A stretch of 64,000 nucleotides of DNA from an uncultured Clostridia bacterium (GTDB taxonomy: Bacteria > Bacillota > Clostridia > Oscillospirales > Acutalibacteraceae), in contig CALAUI010000026.1 in assembly GCA_937892115.1 (NCBI GenBank), positions 85,995-149,994 on the forward strand, written 5' to 3'. The notes below the pieces were generated by a model. It was not told the DNA's origin. It did not search any database and saw only the letters and a list, made by a program, of their open reading frames with translations. Both the position numbers and the translations under genes were made by a program. Shown piece by piece: positions 8,151 through 16,154 of this stretch (the stretch's first letter is position 1; every line of letters begins with the position of its first letter).

Positions 8151-10028
8151 ATGAAACACAACTATCTGAGCAACACTCCCCTTGAGGAAGCCAAAGCCGA
8201 ATATATAGCTTTGCTGAAAGAAAAGGGCTTTCGTTTTTCAACGGAAAGCATCCCCTCGGGTAAGTCCTGCGGAAGAATACTGTCACGGGCGGTATATGCA
8301 AAAATATGCTCTCCCCATTATAACGCAAGCGCCATGGACGGCATTGCCGTCTCTGCAAAGGTTACCTACGGAGCAGCCGAACAAAATCCGATTATTCTTA
8401 CCCCGAATAAATTCACCGAGGTGGATACGGGTGACCCTCTGCCCGAAAACTGCGATGCGGTAATCATGGTTGAGGACATAAGTGAAAACGAAGACGGCAC
8501 GGTCAGCATCATCGCTCCCGTTCATCCCTGGCAGAACGTACGTCAGGTCGGCGAAGATATATGTATGGGTGATATGCTTGCTCCGTCCGGGACAAAAATC
8601 ACGCCCTCTCTCTGCGGTGCATTCCTTGCCGCAGGCATTTCAGCCGTGGAGGTCATCAGAAAGCCGGTTTTCGGCATTATACCCACAGGTGACGAGATAG
8701 TTGCTCCGAAGGATAATCCCGAAAAGGGAGAAATAATAGAATTCAATTCATCAATTTTCTCCGCTATGCTGAACGAACAGAATGCGGAAAGCAAAGTTTA
8801 CGGTATCGTTCCCGATAAGAAGGAACTGCTGACGCAGGCGGTAAAGACAGCGGTATCGGAATGTGACGGAGTGCTCATTCTTGCCGGCTCTTCCGCGGGA
8901 AGGGACGACTACACAAGCGAAATAATCGCATCAATGGGTGAGGTATGTGTTCACGGAATCGCGGTTAAACCCGGAAAGCCCGCAATCCTCGGCACGGCAG
9001 AAGGCAAGCCCGTGATCGGTCTTCCCGGATATCCCGTTTCCGCCATAGTAATCATGGAGGAAATCGTCAAAGCCGTTGTTGACATATACTACGGCTCCAT
9101 TCAGAATAAAGACAAATACGCCGAAGCCGTTCTCGGCAAGCGTGTCGTTTCCTCGCTCAAATACAGAGAATACGTCCGTGTTACTCTGGGCAGAGTGGGA
9201 GGAAAGCTCACAGCCGTTCCCCTTCCGCGCGGCGCAGGTGTGATTACCAGCTTCACTAAGGCGGACGGTATACTTGAAATTCCTCAGAATTCAGAGGGAA
9301 TCGAAGCAGGCGAAAACGTAAAGATACGTCTGCTGAAGAATATGGATTCAATTGAAAATTCACTTATCATAACGGGAAGCCACGACCCCGTGATTGACGA
9401 AATCGCCGACATGCTCAGAAAAAAGGGCACAGGTGTAAATATCACGTCCTCTCACGTGGGCAGTATGGGCGCAATCAATGCAATAAAATCAAAGCAGGCA
9501 CATCTGGGCGCAATTCATCTGCTGGATGAAGCAAGCGGAAAATACAACACCGCCTACATTGAAAAGTATTTCCCCGACGGCGGAGTCGTACTGAAAAAAG
9601 GCATAAACCGTATTCAGGGACTTATGGTCGCAAAAGGTAATCCCCTCGGAATAAAAAGCTTTGAGGACGCCGCAAAGCACAGATACGTTAACCGTCAGCG
9701 CGGCTCGGGTACAAGAATACTCTGCGATTATCTCGTCAAAAAATACGGTATGGATATCCGGACAATTCAGGGTTACGCAAACGAGGAATTTACCCATACC
9801 GCCGTTGCGGCTCTCGTCAAAGCGGGTAACGGCGATGCAGGTCTCGGAATTTACTCCGCCGCAAAAATGTACGACCTGGATTTCATTCCCGTATGCAACG
9901 AGGAATACGATTTCCTCATAGACGAAGAATATATTGACAGCCCCTCTGTTCAGGCATTCCTTGAGGTGCTTGACAGCGAAGAATTTGCCGCACGCATTGA
10001 AGAAATGGGCGGTTACAGTAAAGGATAA
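8151..10028 (+). CDS. moeA: MoeA fused to a C-terminal periplasmic-binding-protein-like domain
   Basis: 625 residues in two parts. Residues 1-400 are a second MoeA (SAMDGIAV, PTGDEIVAP, AGSSAGRDD, VKPGKPAIL, GLPGYPVSA). Residues about 405-625 are a PBP-like fold (SLIITGSHDPVIDEIADML, RQRGSGTRILCDYL) related to the oxyanion-binding proteins, without signal peptide, so cytoplasmic. Such MoeA-PBP fusions are known in anaerobic bacteria and archaea; the added domain may bind molybdate or tungstate and deliver or sense it. It lies 16 nt after the first moeA. Two MoeA copies may divide Mo and W insertion, which is inference. Confidence 0.9.
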   Translation: MKHNYLSNTPLEEAKAEYIALLKEKGFRFSTESIPSGKSCGRILSRAVYAKICSPHYNASAMDGIAVSAKVTYGAAEQNPIILTPNKFTEVDTGDPLPENCDAVIMVEDISENEDGTVSIIAPVHPWQNVRQVGEDICMGDMLAPSGTKITPSLCGAFLAAGISAVEVIRKPVFGIIPTGDEIVAPKDNPEKGEIIEFNSSIFSAMLNEQNAESKVYGIVPDKKELLTQAVKTAVSECDGVLILAGSSAGRDDYTSEIIASMGEVCVHGIAVKPGKPAILGTAEGKPVIGLPGYPVSAIVIMEEIVKAVVDIYYGSIQNKDKYAEAVLGKRVVSSLKYREYVRVTLGRVGGKLTAVPLPRGAGVITSFTKADGILEIPQNSEGIEAGENVKIRLLKNMDSIENSLIITGSHDPVIDEIADMLRKKGTGVNITSSHVGSMGAINAIKSKQAHLGAIHLLDEASGKYNTAYIEKYFPDGGVVLKKGINRIQGLMVAKGNPLGIKSFEDAAKHRYVNRQRGSGTRILCDYLVKKYGMDIRTIQGYANEEFTHTAVAALVKAGNGDAGLGIYSAAKMYDLDFIPVCNEEYDFLIDEEYIDSPSVQAFLEVLDSEEFAARIEEMGGYSKG

Positions 10029-10032
10029 GGCC

Positions 10033-10506
10033 ATGGATTTTACTCATCTCAATAAAAACGGAGAGGCCGTTATGGTGGACGTGGGTGAAAAAGAAATAAC
10101 CCGCCGTACCGCAAGGGCTTACGCAAAAATAAAAATGCAGCCCGCCACACTTGAAGCTCTGCTCAACTCCGAGCTGAAAAAAGGTGACGGTCTTGCCGCC
10201 GCACGCATTGCGGGTATAATGGGTGCAAAAAAGACGAGCGAGCTCATCCCGCTTTGCCATATCATTCCCGTTGAAAAGGTCGAAATCAGTTTTGACAACA
10301 ACGGCAGGGACGAGCTGTATATTTACTCCGATGCGGTATGCACCTACAAAACCGGCATAGAAATGGAAGCCATGACCGCAGTCAGTACGGCGGCACTTAC
10401 GGTTTACGATATGTGCAAAGCCGTTGACCGCAGTATGGTCATTGAAGAAATAAAGCTGCTGGAAAAGACCGGCGGCAAAAGCGGAGATTTCAGAAGAAAT
10501 GATTGA
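10033..10506 (+). CDS. moaC: Cyclic pyranopterin monophosphate synthase MoaC
   Basis: 157 residues, standard length for MoaC, which with MoaA turns GTP into cyclic pyranopterin monophosphate. Signatures are KKTSELIPLCHIIPVEKV and GIEMEAMTAVSTAALTVYDM; the latter holds the conserved catalytic Lys/Asp neighbourhood found a little further (DMCKAVD). I chose the ATG at 10033, behind AAGGATAAGG and 4 nt after the preceding stop; an upstream in-frame ATG would run deep into the MoeA-PBP gene. The gene overlaps the following MOSC gene by 8 nt. Confidence 0.93.
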   Translation: MDFTHLNKNGEAVMVDVGEKEITRRTARAYAKIKMQPATLEALLNSELKKGDGLAAARIAGIMGAKKTSELIPLCHIIPVEKVEISFDNNGRDELYIYSDAVCTYKTGIEMEAMTAVSTAALTVYDMCKAVDRSMVIEEIKLLEKTGGKSGDFRRND

Positions 10507-10906
10507 GAAGCTTTTCATAAAGCCCGTAAAGGGTGAGCCGCCTCAGAAAAGGGAAAGTATAATTCTGATTGAGAACAAAGGCGTTGAGGGTGACTGCCAC
10601 GCAAACGGCGGTGACAGACAGGTTTGCATCGTTACGGGCGAAACGGCAGATGCGATAGATTCGTTCAAAGATAAATTCAACTGCCTTGCAAAGTTCAGCC
10701 CCAACGTTGTGCTTTCGGGAAGCCGTTCTTTTTCCGCAGGCGAAAGAATTGAAATCGGCGGCGTTATCCTGACGGTTACTTCCGCAGGCAGAGAATGTCA
10801 TCAGCTGTGCGATATTCCATTCTGTCCTCTCATCAGCGGCATAATTTTCGCATCCGTCACAAAGGGCGGAGAAATCCGAATCGGAGACAAGGTAAAATAT
10901 GATTGA
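10499..10906 (+). CDS. MOSC-domain protein (first copy)
   Basis: 135 residues forming a single MOSC domain: KPVKGEPPQ, NKGVEGDCHANGGDRQV and GRECHQLCDIPFCPL. The Cys in the last stretch lies where the conserved sulfur-binding cysteine of Moco sulfurase C-terminal domains is found. Free-standing MOSC proteins are thought to bind sulfur or the pterin cofactor, and they are often fused to MogA or MoaC in Clostridia. Here the gene overlaps moaC by 8 nt and moaA by 8 nt, so it is translationally coupled to cofactor synthesis. The precise step is unknown. Confidence 0.82.
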   Translation: MIEKLFIKPVKGEPPQKRESIILIENKGVEGDCHANGGDRQVCIVTGETADAIDSFKDKFNCLAKFSPNVVLSGSRSFSAGERIEIGGVILTVTSAGRECHQLCDIPFCPLISGIIFASVTKGGEIRIGDKVKYD

Positions 10907-11834
10907 TTCATTCGGCAGAAACATCAACTACATAAGAATGTCCCTTACGGACAGATGTCAGCAGAAATGCACCTACTGTGCAAGAGAAAACGGCGGAGTC
11001 TGTATCAGGGAAAACGAAATGACAGCCGACGATTTTATCTTTGCGGCTGAGGTTTTCGCTTCTCTCGGCTTCAGAAAAATCCGTCTGACCGGCGGCGAGC
11101 CCCTGCTGAGAAAAGATATAATTCAAATCGTAAGAGGCATCTCCGGGCTGAATTGCTATGACGATATTTCGCTCACCACAAACGGTCTTGAGCTTACAAA
11201 GCTGTGTGATGCTCTGAAAGAAGCGGGGCTTGACAGAATAAACGTAAGTCTTGACTCCACAGACGGCGATGAATACAGAAAAATAACGGGAGCAGACCCC
11301 GTACCCGTCATTGAGGGAATAAAAAAAGCGGTATGCACTTTTGATACGGTCAAAATCAATTCCGTTCTCATCAAGGGGATAAACGATAATCCCGACGGCA
11401 TTATTTCGCTTGCAAGGGATTATCCCGTCACGGTGCGGTTCATAGAGCTTATGCCCATGGGAGGAAAGGGAGAGGGAATCAGCGGCAGCGAAATTCTCGC
11501 CGGATATCCTTTTCTCGTTCCCGACGCAAAGGAGGATATCCACTCCCCCGAAACGGTTTATTCGGCAGAGGGATTCAGAGGAAAAATCGGCTTCATAAAT
11601 CCCGTCAGCAATTCATTCTGTAAAAACTGCAACAGAATGCGTCTGACCTGGGACGGCAAGCTTCGTCCCTGCCTCGGCGTTGATTTTGAAATTGACGTCA
11701 GAAGTGCGATAACGGAGCGTGACAGAGAAAGACTTGCTTCACTCATTGAAAAAGCGGTTTCCGAAAAGCCGGAGAAAAACCGGTTTGACGATAATTTCAC
11801 TTCCGAAAGACCCATGAGAGGTATAGGTGGCTGA
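10899..11834 (+). CDS. moaA: GTP 3',8-cyclase MoaA (radical SAM)
   Basis: 311 residues. The radical-SAM cluster motif CQQKCTYC is near 19-26, GGEPLLR near 64-70 binds SAM, and the MoaA-specific C-terminal cluster motif FCKNCNRMRL with a later Cys in RPCLG binds GTP. The protein ends MRGIGG; the terminal Gly-Gly is functionally important in MoaA. With MoaC it performs the first step of pterin cofactor synthesis. It overlaps the MOSC genes on the 5' side and is followed by the second MOSC gene after 1 nt. Confidence 0.95.
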   Translation: MIDSFGRNINYIRMSLTDRCQQKCTYCARENGGVCIRENEMTADDFIFAAEVFASLGFRKIRLTGGEPLLRKDIIQIVRGISGLNCYDDISLTTNGLELTKLCDALKEAGLDRINVSLDSTDGDEYRKITGADPVPVIEGIKKAVCTFDTVKINSVLIKGINDNPDGIISLARDYPVTVRFIELMPMGGKGEGISGSEILAGYPFLVPDAKEDIHSPETVYSAEGFRGKIGFINPVSNSFCKNCNRMRLTWDGKLRPCLGVDFEIDVRSAITERDRERLASLIEKAVSEKPEKNRFDDNFTSERPMRGIGG

Positions 11835-11835
11835 G

Positions 11836-12294
11836 ATGGCAAAGATAATTTCAATAAACAAAAGTGAAATAAAGGGAGTGCTGAAGACTCCCTCCGACAA
11901 GGGCGTACTCCTTAAGAACAAAGGACTTGAGGGCGACGCACACGCCGACGGCACCCACCGTCAGTTAAGCCTGCTGGCAAAGGAAAGCTACGACAAAATG
12001 GAGGCGCTGGGCGTCACCGGTCTTCATTGGGGCTCCTTTGCGGAAAATATAACAACGGAAGGAATCTCTCTGTATACCCTCCCTGTCGGTACACGTCTTT
12101 TACTGGGAAAATGTGAGGTCGAGGTAACACAGATAGGAAAACAGTGTCACGGAGACTGTGAAATATACAAAAAGGCAGGCACCTGCGTAATGCCGAAAGA
12201 AGGCATTTTTGTCCGCATTCTTAAAGGCGGAGAAATCGGTGCAGGCGACGAAATCAGAATCACGGAAACAAAAACCGAAAATCAGGTAATATAA
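11836..12294 (+). CDS. MOSC-domain protein (second copy)
   Basis: 152 residues, a second single-domain MOSC protein with LKNKGLEGDAHADGTHRQLSLL, GSFAENITTEG and IGKQCHGDCEIYKKAGTCVMPKEGIF. The ATG at 11836 is used (1 nt after the moaA stop); a GTG 9 nt earlier would overlap. It is more Cys-rich and more typical of MOSC proteins fused to MogA in Clostridia than the first copy. Likely a sulfur- or cofactor-binding helper of tungstopterin synthesis; exact role unknown. It closes the moa operon, with the next gene 14 nt away. Confidence 0.82.
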   Translation: MAKIISINKSEIKGVLKTPSDKGVLLKNKGLEGDAHADGTHRQLSLLAKESYDKMEALGVTGLHWGSFAENITTEGISLYTLPVGTRLLLGKCEVEVTQIGKQCHGDCEIYKKAGTCVMPKEGIFVRILKGGEIGAGDEIRITETKTENQVI

Positions 12295-12308
12295 GTCAGG
12301 AGAATGTT

Positions 12309-13406
12309 ATGAACGGTAAAATATTGCGCTTCGGCATTATCGGCTGCGGACGCGGTGCCGCCGTTGCGGCATGCGGTTTCAAAAATCCGAAATGCAAAAT
12401 AGTTGCGGCCTGCGACCACAACGAAAAAGTACTTGCACATTGTAAGGAATACTTTGAATCAATGGACGAAAACGACGTCATATATCTGAACGATTACGAC
12501 GAAATGCTTCGTATGGATATTGACGCCGTCATAGTCGCAACCGAGGCGGTTTATCACGTTCCGATAGTAAAAAAAGCATTTGAAGCGGGAAAGCACGTTC
12601 TGTGTGAGATTCCGTCAATTACAAGTATTGAAGAGGTATATGAGCTCAGAAAAATAACGTCCGAACATCCCGATCTGATATACATGGCGGCGGAAAACTG
12701 CTGCTACTGGGCATTTATTGAAACGTGGAAGAAAATGCGTGAAAAGGGCGAATTCGGTGACGTTGTTTTTGCCGAGGCGGAATACCTTCACAGCATAAAT
12801 CCCGAGGAATTTTCTCCCGATAATTACCCCGAGGGACACTGGCGTACATACATTTCCGCAATCAAGTATTCCACCCACGAGCTGGGGCCGCTTCTCTACA
12901 TCATGGATGACCACTGTGTCGACGTTTCGTGCAAGACATCGGATGTTATATACAATCCGTATTTCCCGAAAAAGAATTCAACCGCCATTGCGATTTTCAA
13001 AACAGAGAAGGGTGCGGTAATAAAATTGCTTGTCAGCTTCGGTGCATATACAAGCTACGACCACAATTACCGTTTGTGCGGTACACGCGGCTCTATTGAA
13101 ACGGACAGACGAACGATAGTTGACAACGCCCACAGCTTCGCAAACCTTGCAAGCATACCGGGTACGTTTTCGCAAAAAATAGAAATCCCCGTTGCGACGG
13201 CATATCTTGATGAATACGGCAACTGCAATGCCTTCGGTCACGGAGGCGGAGATTCCCGTATGTTTGCGGATTTTGTTGACTGCGTGCTTGAGAATAAAAA
13301 GCCGGTCCTTGACGTGGATTTCGCAATCAGAATGTCTCTTCCCGGAATCATGGCAAGTCAGTCCGCAGAGCAGAACGGAGCAAACATTGAAATACCGGAT
13401 ATCTGA
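12309..13406 (+). CDS. Gfo/Idh/MocA-family NAD(P)-dependent oxidoreductase
   Basis: 365 residues. A Rossmann fold starts FGIIGCGRGAAVA (about 7-19), followed by AACDHNEK, and a CEIPSIT stretch near 103-109 matches the conserved EKP-like loop that holds the catalytic lysine, but the lysine of EKP is replaced (CEIPS). The C-terminal alpha/beta domain carries YSTHELGPLLY. Members act on sugars, inositols and related polyols. It lies 14 nt after the moa operon and may be co-transcribed, but a role in cofactor synthesis is not suggested by its sequence. Substrate unknown. Confidence 0.82.
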   Translation: MNGKILRFGIIGCGRGAAVAACGFKNPKCKIVAACDHNEKVLAHCKEYFESMDENDVIYLNDYDEMLRMDIDAVIVATEAVYHVPIVKKAFEAGKHVLCEIPSITSIEEVYELRKITSEHPDLIYMAAENCCYWAFIETWKKMREKGEFGDVVFAEAEYLHSINPEEFSPDNYPEGHWRTYISAIKYSTHELGPLLYIMDDHCVDVSCKTSDVIYNPYFPKKNSTAIAIFKTEKGAVIKLLVSFGAYTSYDHNYRLCGTRGSIETDRRTIVDNAHSFANLASIPGTFSQKIEIPVATAYLDEYGNCNAFGHGGGDSRMFADFVDCVLENKKPVLDVDFAIRMSLPGIMASQSAEQNGANIEIPDI

Positions 13407-13437
13407 TACCGATAAGAAGTATTGACGGCAAAAGCAT

Positions 13438-13487
13438 ACCCGCCGGAGAGGAAACCGAATCCTTTCCGACGGGTAAATCATTTTTTA
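13438..13487. terminator. Terminator between convergent genes
   Basis: A 15-bp stem (13438-13452 with 13460-13474, one mismatch) and a 7-nt loop are followed by AAATCATTTTTT. It ends the rightward genes and sits just past the end of the leftward phosphatase. Confidence 0.75.
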
Positions 13488-13509
13488 TGTTTGCATTTCA
13501 GCGGCATTT

Positions 13510-14187
13510 TTATTTTACAAGGTGGCTTGTATCGTTGATATAATCAAATATCACGTCTCCGTTGGGATTCTCGCCCGGCTCATAGAACGAAATCTTCGTC
13601 ACTCCGGTATTGGATATCCTGATATCGTAATTCGGCTCTTTATCACGGTAGCCGAAGATATAAAAGATGATATATGTAAGAAATCCCGCATGGGAAACAA
13701 GCACGACTTTTTCGCCTTTTGTAAAATATCTTTCAACGTAGTCAAGTACCCTTTTTGCCCGCTCAAAGTACCTTTCCTCATTTTCACGGGGAGTTTCGTC
13801 GGGAACAGCCGTCCTTGTATATTCCCCGTATTCCTTTGCGGGAACGATATGGCACGAATATTTTTTCAGTTTCTCATAGGGCACACCGTTATATTCGGGG
13901 CTGACGCCGATTTCACATAAATCCGGCATGGCGTAAAGGGGCTGATTTCTGTCACCGAGAAATTCCGCGGCGGTCATGGTCGCTCTGCGCAGAGGACTGC
14001 AGAAAATATAATCATATTTCTCGCCTCTATGGTATTCTCCTAATTTTTTCGCCTGCATGATGCCGTTTTCCGTCAGCTCGGGGTCGTGCTTATCAATGAA
14101 GGTTTCCGCATTGAAGCCGTCAATGTTGCAGAAGCTTTCGCCGTGTCTGATAAGATAAAGCTCTCTGATAAGTTTATATTCCGCCAT
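13510..14187 (-). CDS. Histidine-phosphatase (phosphoglycerate-mutase-like) family protein
   Basis: 225 residues. LYLIRHGESFCN near the N-terminus is the RHG motif that gives the phospho-accepting histidine; FCSPLRRATMTA and VLVSHAGFLTYIIF supply the conserved Arg and second His. The acid residue would be in CEIGVSPEY. The ATG at 14187 follows AAGGAAG; an upstream in-frame ATG would begin inside the divergent promoter region. Substrate could be a phosphosugar or another small phosphoester. It is divergent from a second family member. Confidence 0.85.
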   Translation of the reverse strand: MAEYKLIRELYLIRHGESFCNIDGFNAETFIDKHDPELTENGIMQAKKLGEYHRGEKYDYIFCSPLRRATMTAAEFLGDRNQPLYAMPDLCEIGVSPEYNGVPYEKLKKYSCHIVPAKEYGEYTRTAVPDETPRENEERYFERAKRVLDYVERYFTKGEKVVLVSHAGFLTYIIFYIFGYRDKEPNYDIRISNTGVTKISFYEPGENPNGDVIFDYINDTSHLVK

Positions 14188-14215
14188 ATTTTCACTTCCT
14201 TGTTTTACTGAAAAT

Positions 14216-14244
14216 ACTATACCATCCGCTCTCTGAAATAACAA
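14216..14244 (-). promoter_or_regulatory. Promoter of the leftward histidine phosphatase
   Basis: Minus strand TTGTTA (14244-14239), 17-nt spacer, TATAGT (14221-14216). Confidence 0.45.
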
Positions 14245-14251
14245 GTGGCTG

Positions 14252-14280
14252 TTGATATTTTTCTTACCGGGCATTATAAT
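14252..14280 (+). promoter_or_regulatory. Promoter of the rightward histidine phosphatase
   Basis: TTGATA (14252-14257), 17-nt spacer, TATAAT (14275-14280). The ATG at 14300 is only 20 nt downstream, so the leader is very short but still holds GGGGTG as RBS. Confidence 0.6.
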
Positions 14281-14299
14281 ATATGTATGGGGTGAGTTC

Positions 14300-14824
14300 A
14301 TGATATACGTTGTAAGGCACGGTCAGACAGACTGGAACAAAGAAGGAAGGGTACAGAGCAGGGCGGATATTCCCCTCAACGAAACAGGAAGAGAACAGGC
14401 AAGAGAAATCCGCAGGCAATTGAACGGCATCACCTTTGACGGGGTATATTCAAGCGAGCTTTGCCGTGCGGTTGAAACCGCGGAGATTATTTCGGGAAGC
14501 GAAAGCGTTATCAGGGATGAACGGCTTTCCGAAGTGGATAACGGAAAATTTGAAGGCGTTGCGGTTTCCGAAATGGTAAAAATACGCCTTTCCCCCGATT
14601 ATGATCCCGTTGAATACGGTACCGAATCACGCGAAAGCATCAGAAAGAGAGTATTTTCTTTTCTTGACGAAACCGTACCCGGATATGAAGGTAAAAACCT
14701 GCTGATCGTTTCCCACGCCGGCACCTGCAAATACGTGCGTCTTTGGTTTGAGGGAGAGCCGGAGGACGGAGATATTGATAAGCTCATGCTGAAAAACTGT
14801 CAGGTGCTGACCTACGACAGATGA
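14300..14824 (+). CDS. Histidine-phosphatase family protein (cobC/gpmB-like)
   Basis: 174 residues with VVRHGQTDWNKEGRVQ (RHG motif at about 5-7), DIPLNETGREQA, VYSSELCRAVETA and LIVSHAGTCKYVRL. This pattern is that of small broad-specificity phosphatases such as alpha-ribazole phosphatase or GpmB-type enzymes. I chose the ATG at 14300 because it begins MIYVVRHG and follows GGGGTGA; the in-frame ATG at 14252 lies inside the promoter. No cobalamin genes are near, so the CobC role is not supported. Substrate unknown. Confidence 0.85.
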   Translation: MIYVVRHGQTDWNKEGRVQSRADIPLNETGREQAREIRRQLNGITFDGVYSSELCRAVETAEIISGSESVIRDERLSEVDNGKFEGVAVSEMVKIRLSPDYDPVEYGTESRESIRKRVFSFLDETVPGYEGKNLLIVSHAGTCKYVRLWFEGEPEDGDIDKLMLKNCQVLTYDR

Positions 14825-14931
14825 ATTTACGGCGTACCGCCCGGTATGCCGTTTTATTTTTTCGCTCTGCAACAAAAAAGACAGAATTTCACACTGATAT
14901 TTATAAAAAGAAAAAATCACATTTTATCGGA

Positions 14932-14960
14932 TTGACTTTATATATTAAATATGTTAGAAT
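14932..14960 (+). promoter_or_regulatory. Promoter of the DUF4474 gene pair
   Basis: TTGACT (14932-14937), 17-nt spacer, TAGAAT (14955-14960) with an extended TGT before it. Confidence 0.6.
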
Positions 14961-15018
14961 GCATCTAATAATGCCGTATTATTCCGTTTACGGCATCTAT
15001 TCAAAAGGATGGAAAGCT

Positions 15019-16134
15019 ATGAAAAGAAAAAATGACATTAACATTCCGCTGATTGCGGCGGCTGTTGTTTTTGTCGGTCTGATTGCCGTAGTTGCGGTGC
15101 TTGGCATAAAAGCAGGCAACAGCGGCCGTGTCAGAGGTAAAACGGAGGATACCACAACGGCGGCGACAGAATCAACCACCGAGAAGGAAAGCTCCTCTCT
15201 TTCGGTTGACGAAAGCTCTCTGACCGACGAAAGCATAACCGAAGAAACCGGAAGCAGTGCAGTTTACACCGGTACTTATTCAACAAAGAAATCGTCAGGC
15301 ACCTCAGCCGCTCCGAAGACAAGCATAGTCGAAAAGACGGTGACCAAGCTTCAGACTACTGCCGCGGCAGTCGTAAGCACCACGATAATGAACGGTGCGG
15401 AGGTACCCGTTTACGAGCAGGAAGACCTCAAGAAGGGCTCTGCCAACAAGGACACCACCGCAGGCACCAATACCAAGCTCACGGCGGATATGACCTTTGC
15501 GGGGCTTTACACAAAGGGCTATGACGTTTACGGCCCCAAGTCTTTCATATATAATGATGACACTTCACCGAACTGTACCCAGAGAAAGTTCGGCTACAAT
15601 AAATTCTACGATTTCGGCGCAAATCTCATTGATTTCTCAATTGATACGGTACGCATCAAGTTCACCTATGCGGGAAAGCCCTATATGATTCAGATGTGGA
15701 AGGGTCAGTACATTTCGGGTGATATCGGTACGGTAGGCGGCGAGGTGGGCATCTACACGAGAGACCCCAAAAAGGCCTACACCGCAAGTCACTATGACTG
15801 TGCCGCGGAAAGCGACTGGCTCAACTGTGAGATGACGATTTTCTGGGATGATGACGGTGACGGAGTATACACTCCCCAGTTCACCAGAAAATATGCGACC
15901 CACTGGTGGGAAACCGGCTACGTTGACGGTCAGCTCAAAAACAAGAGAGATTCCTCTCCCCTCAGACTTATGCAGCGTATAACGTTCAAGGATGAAGCTC
16001 AGGCGGCGGCGTTTGAATCCGGCCTCGTAAGCAAGGGATTCAAATCCGTATCCGAATTTTCACCCGACGTTCCCGACACCGTAAAGCGTCAGGGCCGTGA
16101 CGTTATCTATATATGGCAATATATTAAAGAGTGA
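15019..16134 (+). CDS. Membrane-anchored DUF4474 protein (first paralogue)
   Basis: 371 residues. Residues 9-31 form one hydrophobic segment (membrane anchor or uncleaved signal), residues about 35-165 a Ser/Thr/Glu-rich low-complexity linker, and residues about 165-371 a globular domain with GYNKFYDFG, YMIQMWKGQY, GEVGIYTR and YATHWWETGYVDGQL. I recognise this as DUF4474, a surface domain of unknown function in Firmicutes. The ATG at 15019 is chosen because it directly starts the basic-hydrophobic anchor. A close paralogue follows 20 nt later. The conserved Trp, Lys and Gly residues hint at ligand binding, but no function is known. Confidence 0.78.
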   Translation: MKRKNDINIPLIAAAVVFVGLIAVVAVLGIKAGNSGRVRGKTEDTTTAATESTTEKESSSLSVDESSLTDESITEETGSSAVYTGTYSTKKSSGTSAAPKTSIVEKTVTKLQTTAAAVVSTTIMNGAEVPVYEQEDLKKGSANKDTTAGTNTKLTADMTFAGLYTKGYDVYGPKSFIYNDDTSPNCTQRKFGYNKFYDFGANLIDFSIDTVRIKFTYAGKPYMIQMWKGQYISGDIGTVGGEVGIYTRDPKKAYTASHYDCAAESDWLNCEMTIFWDDDGDGVYTPQFTRKYATHWWETGYVDGQLKNKRDSSPLRLMQRITFKDEAQAAAFESGLVSKGFKSVSEFSPDVPDTVKRQGRDVIYIWQYIKE

Positions 16135-16154
16135 CGATATACAGGAGGACAACT

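Noticed and set aside
9489..10034. 181-codon open frame on the minus strand opposite the MoeA-PBP gene
   Set aside because: It is a mirror of a real gene whose motifs are clear on the plus strand; the antisense translation has no recognisable domain and no RBS.
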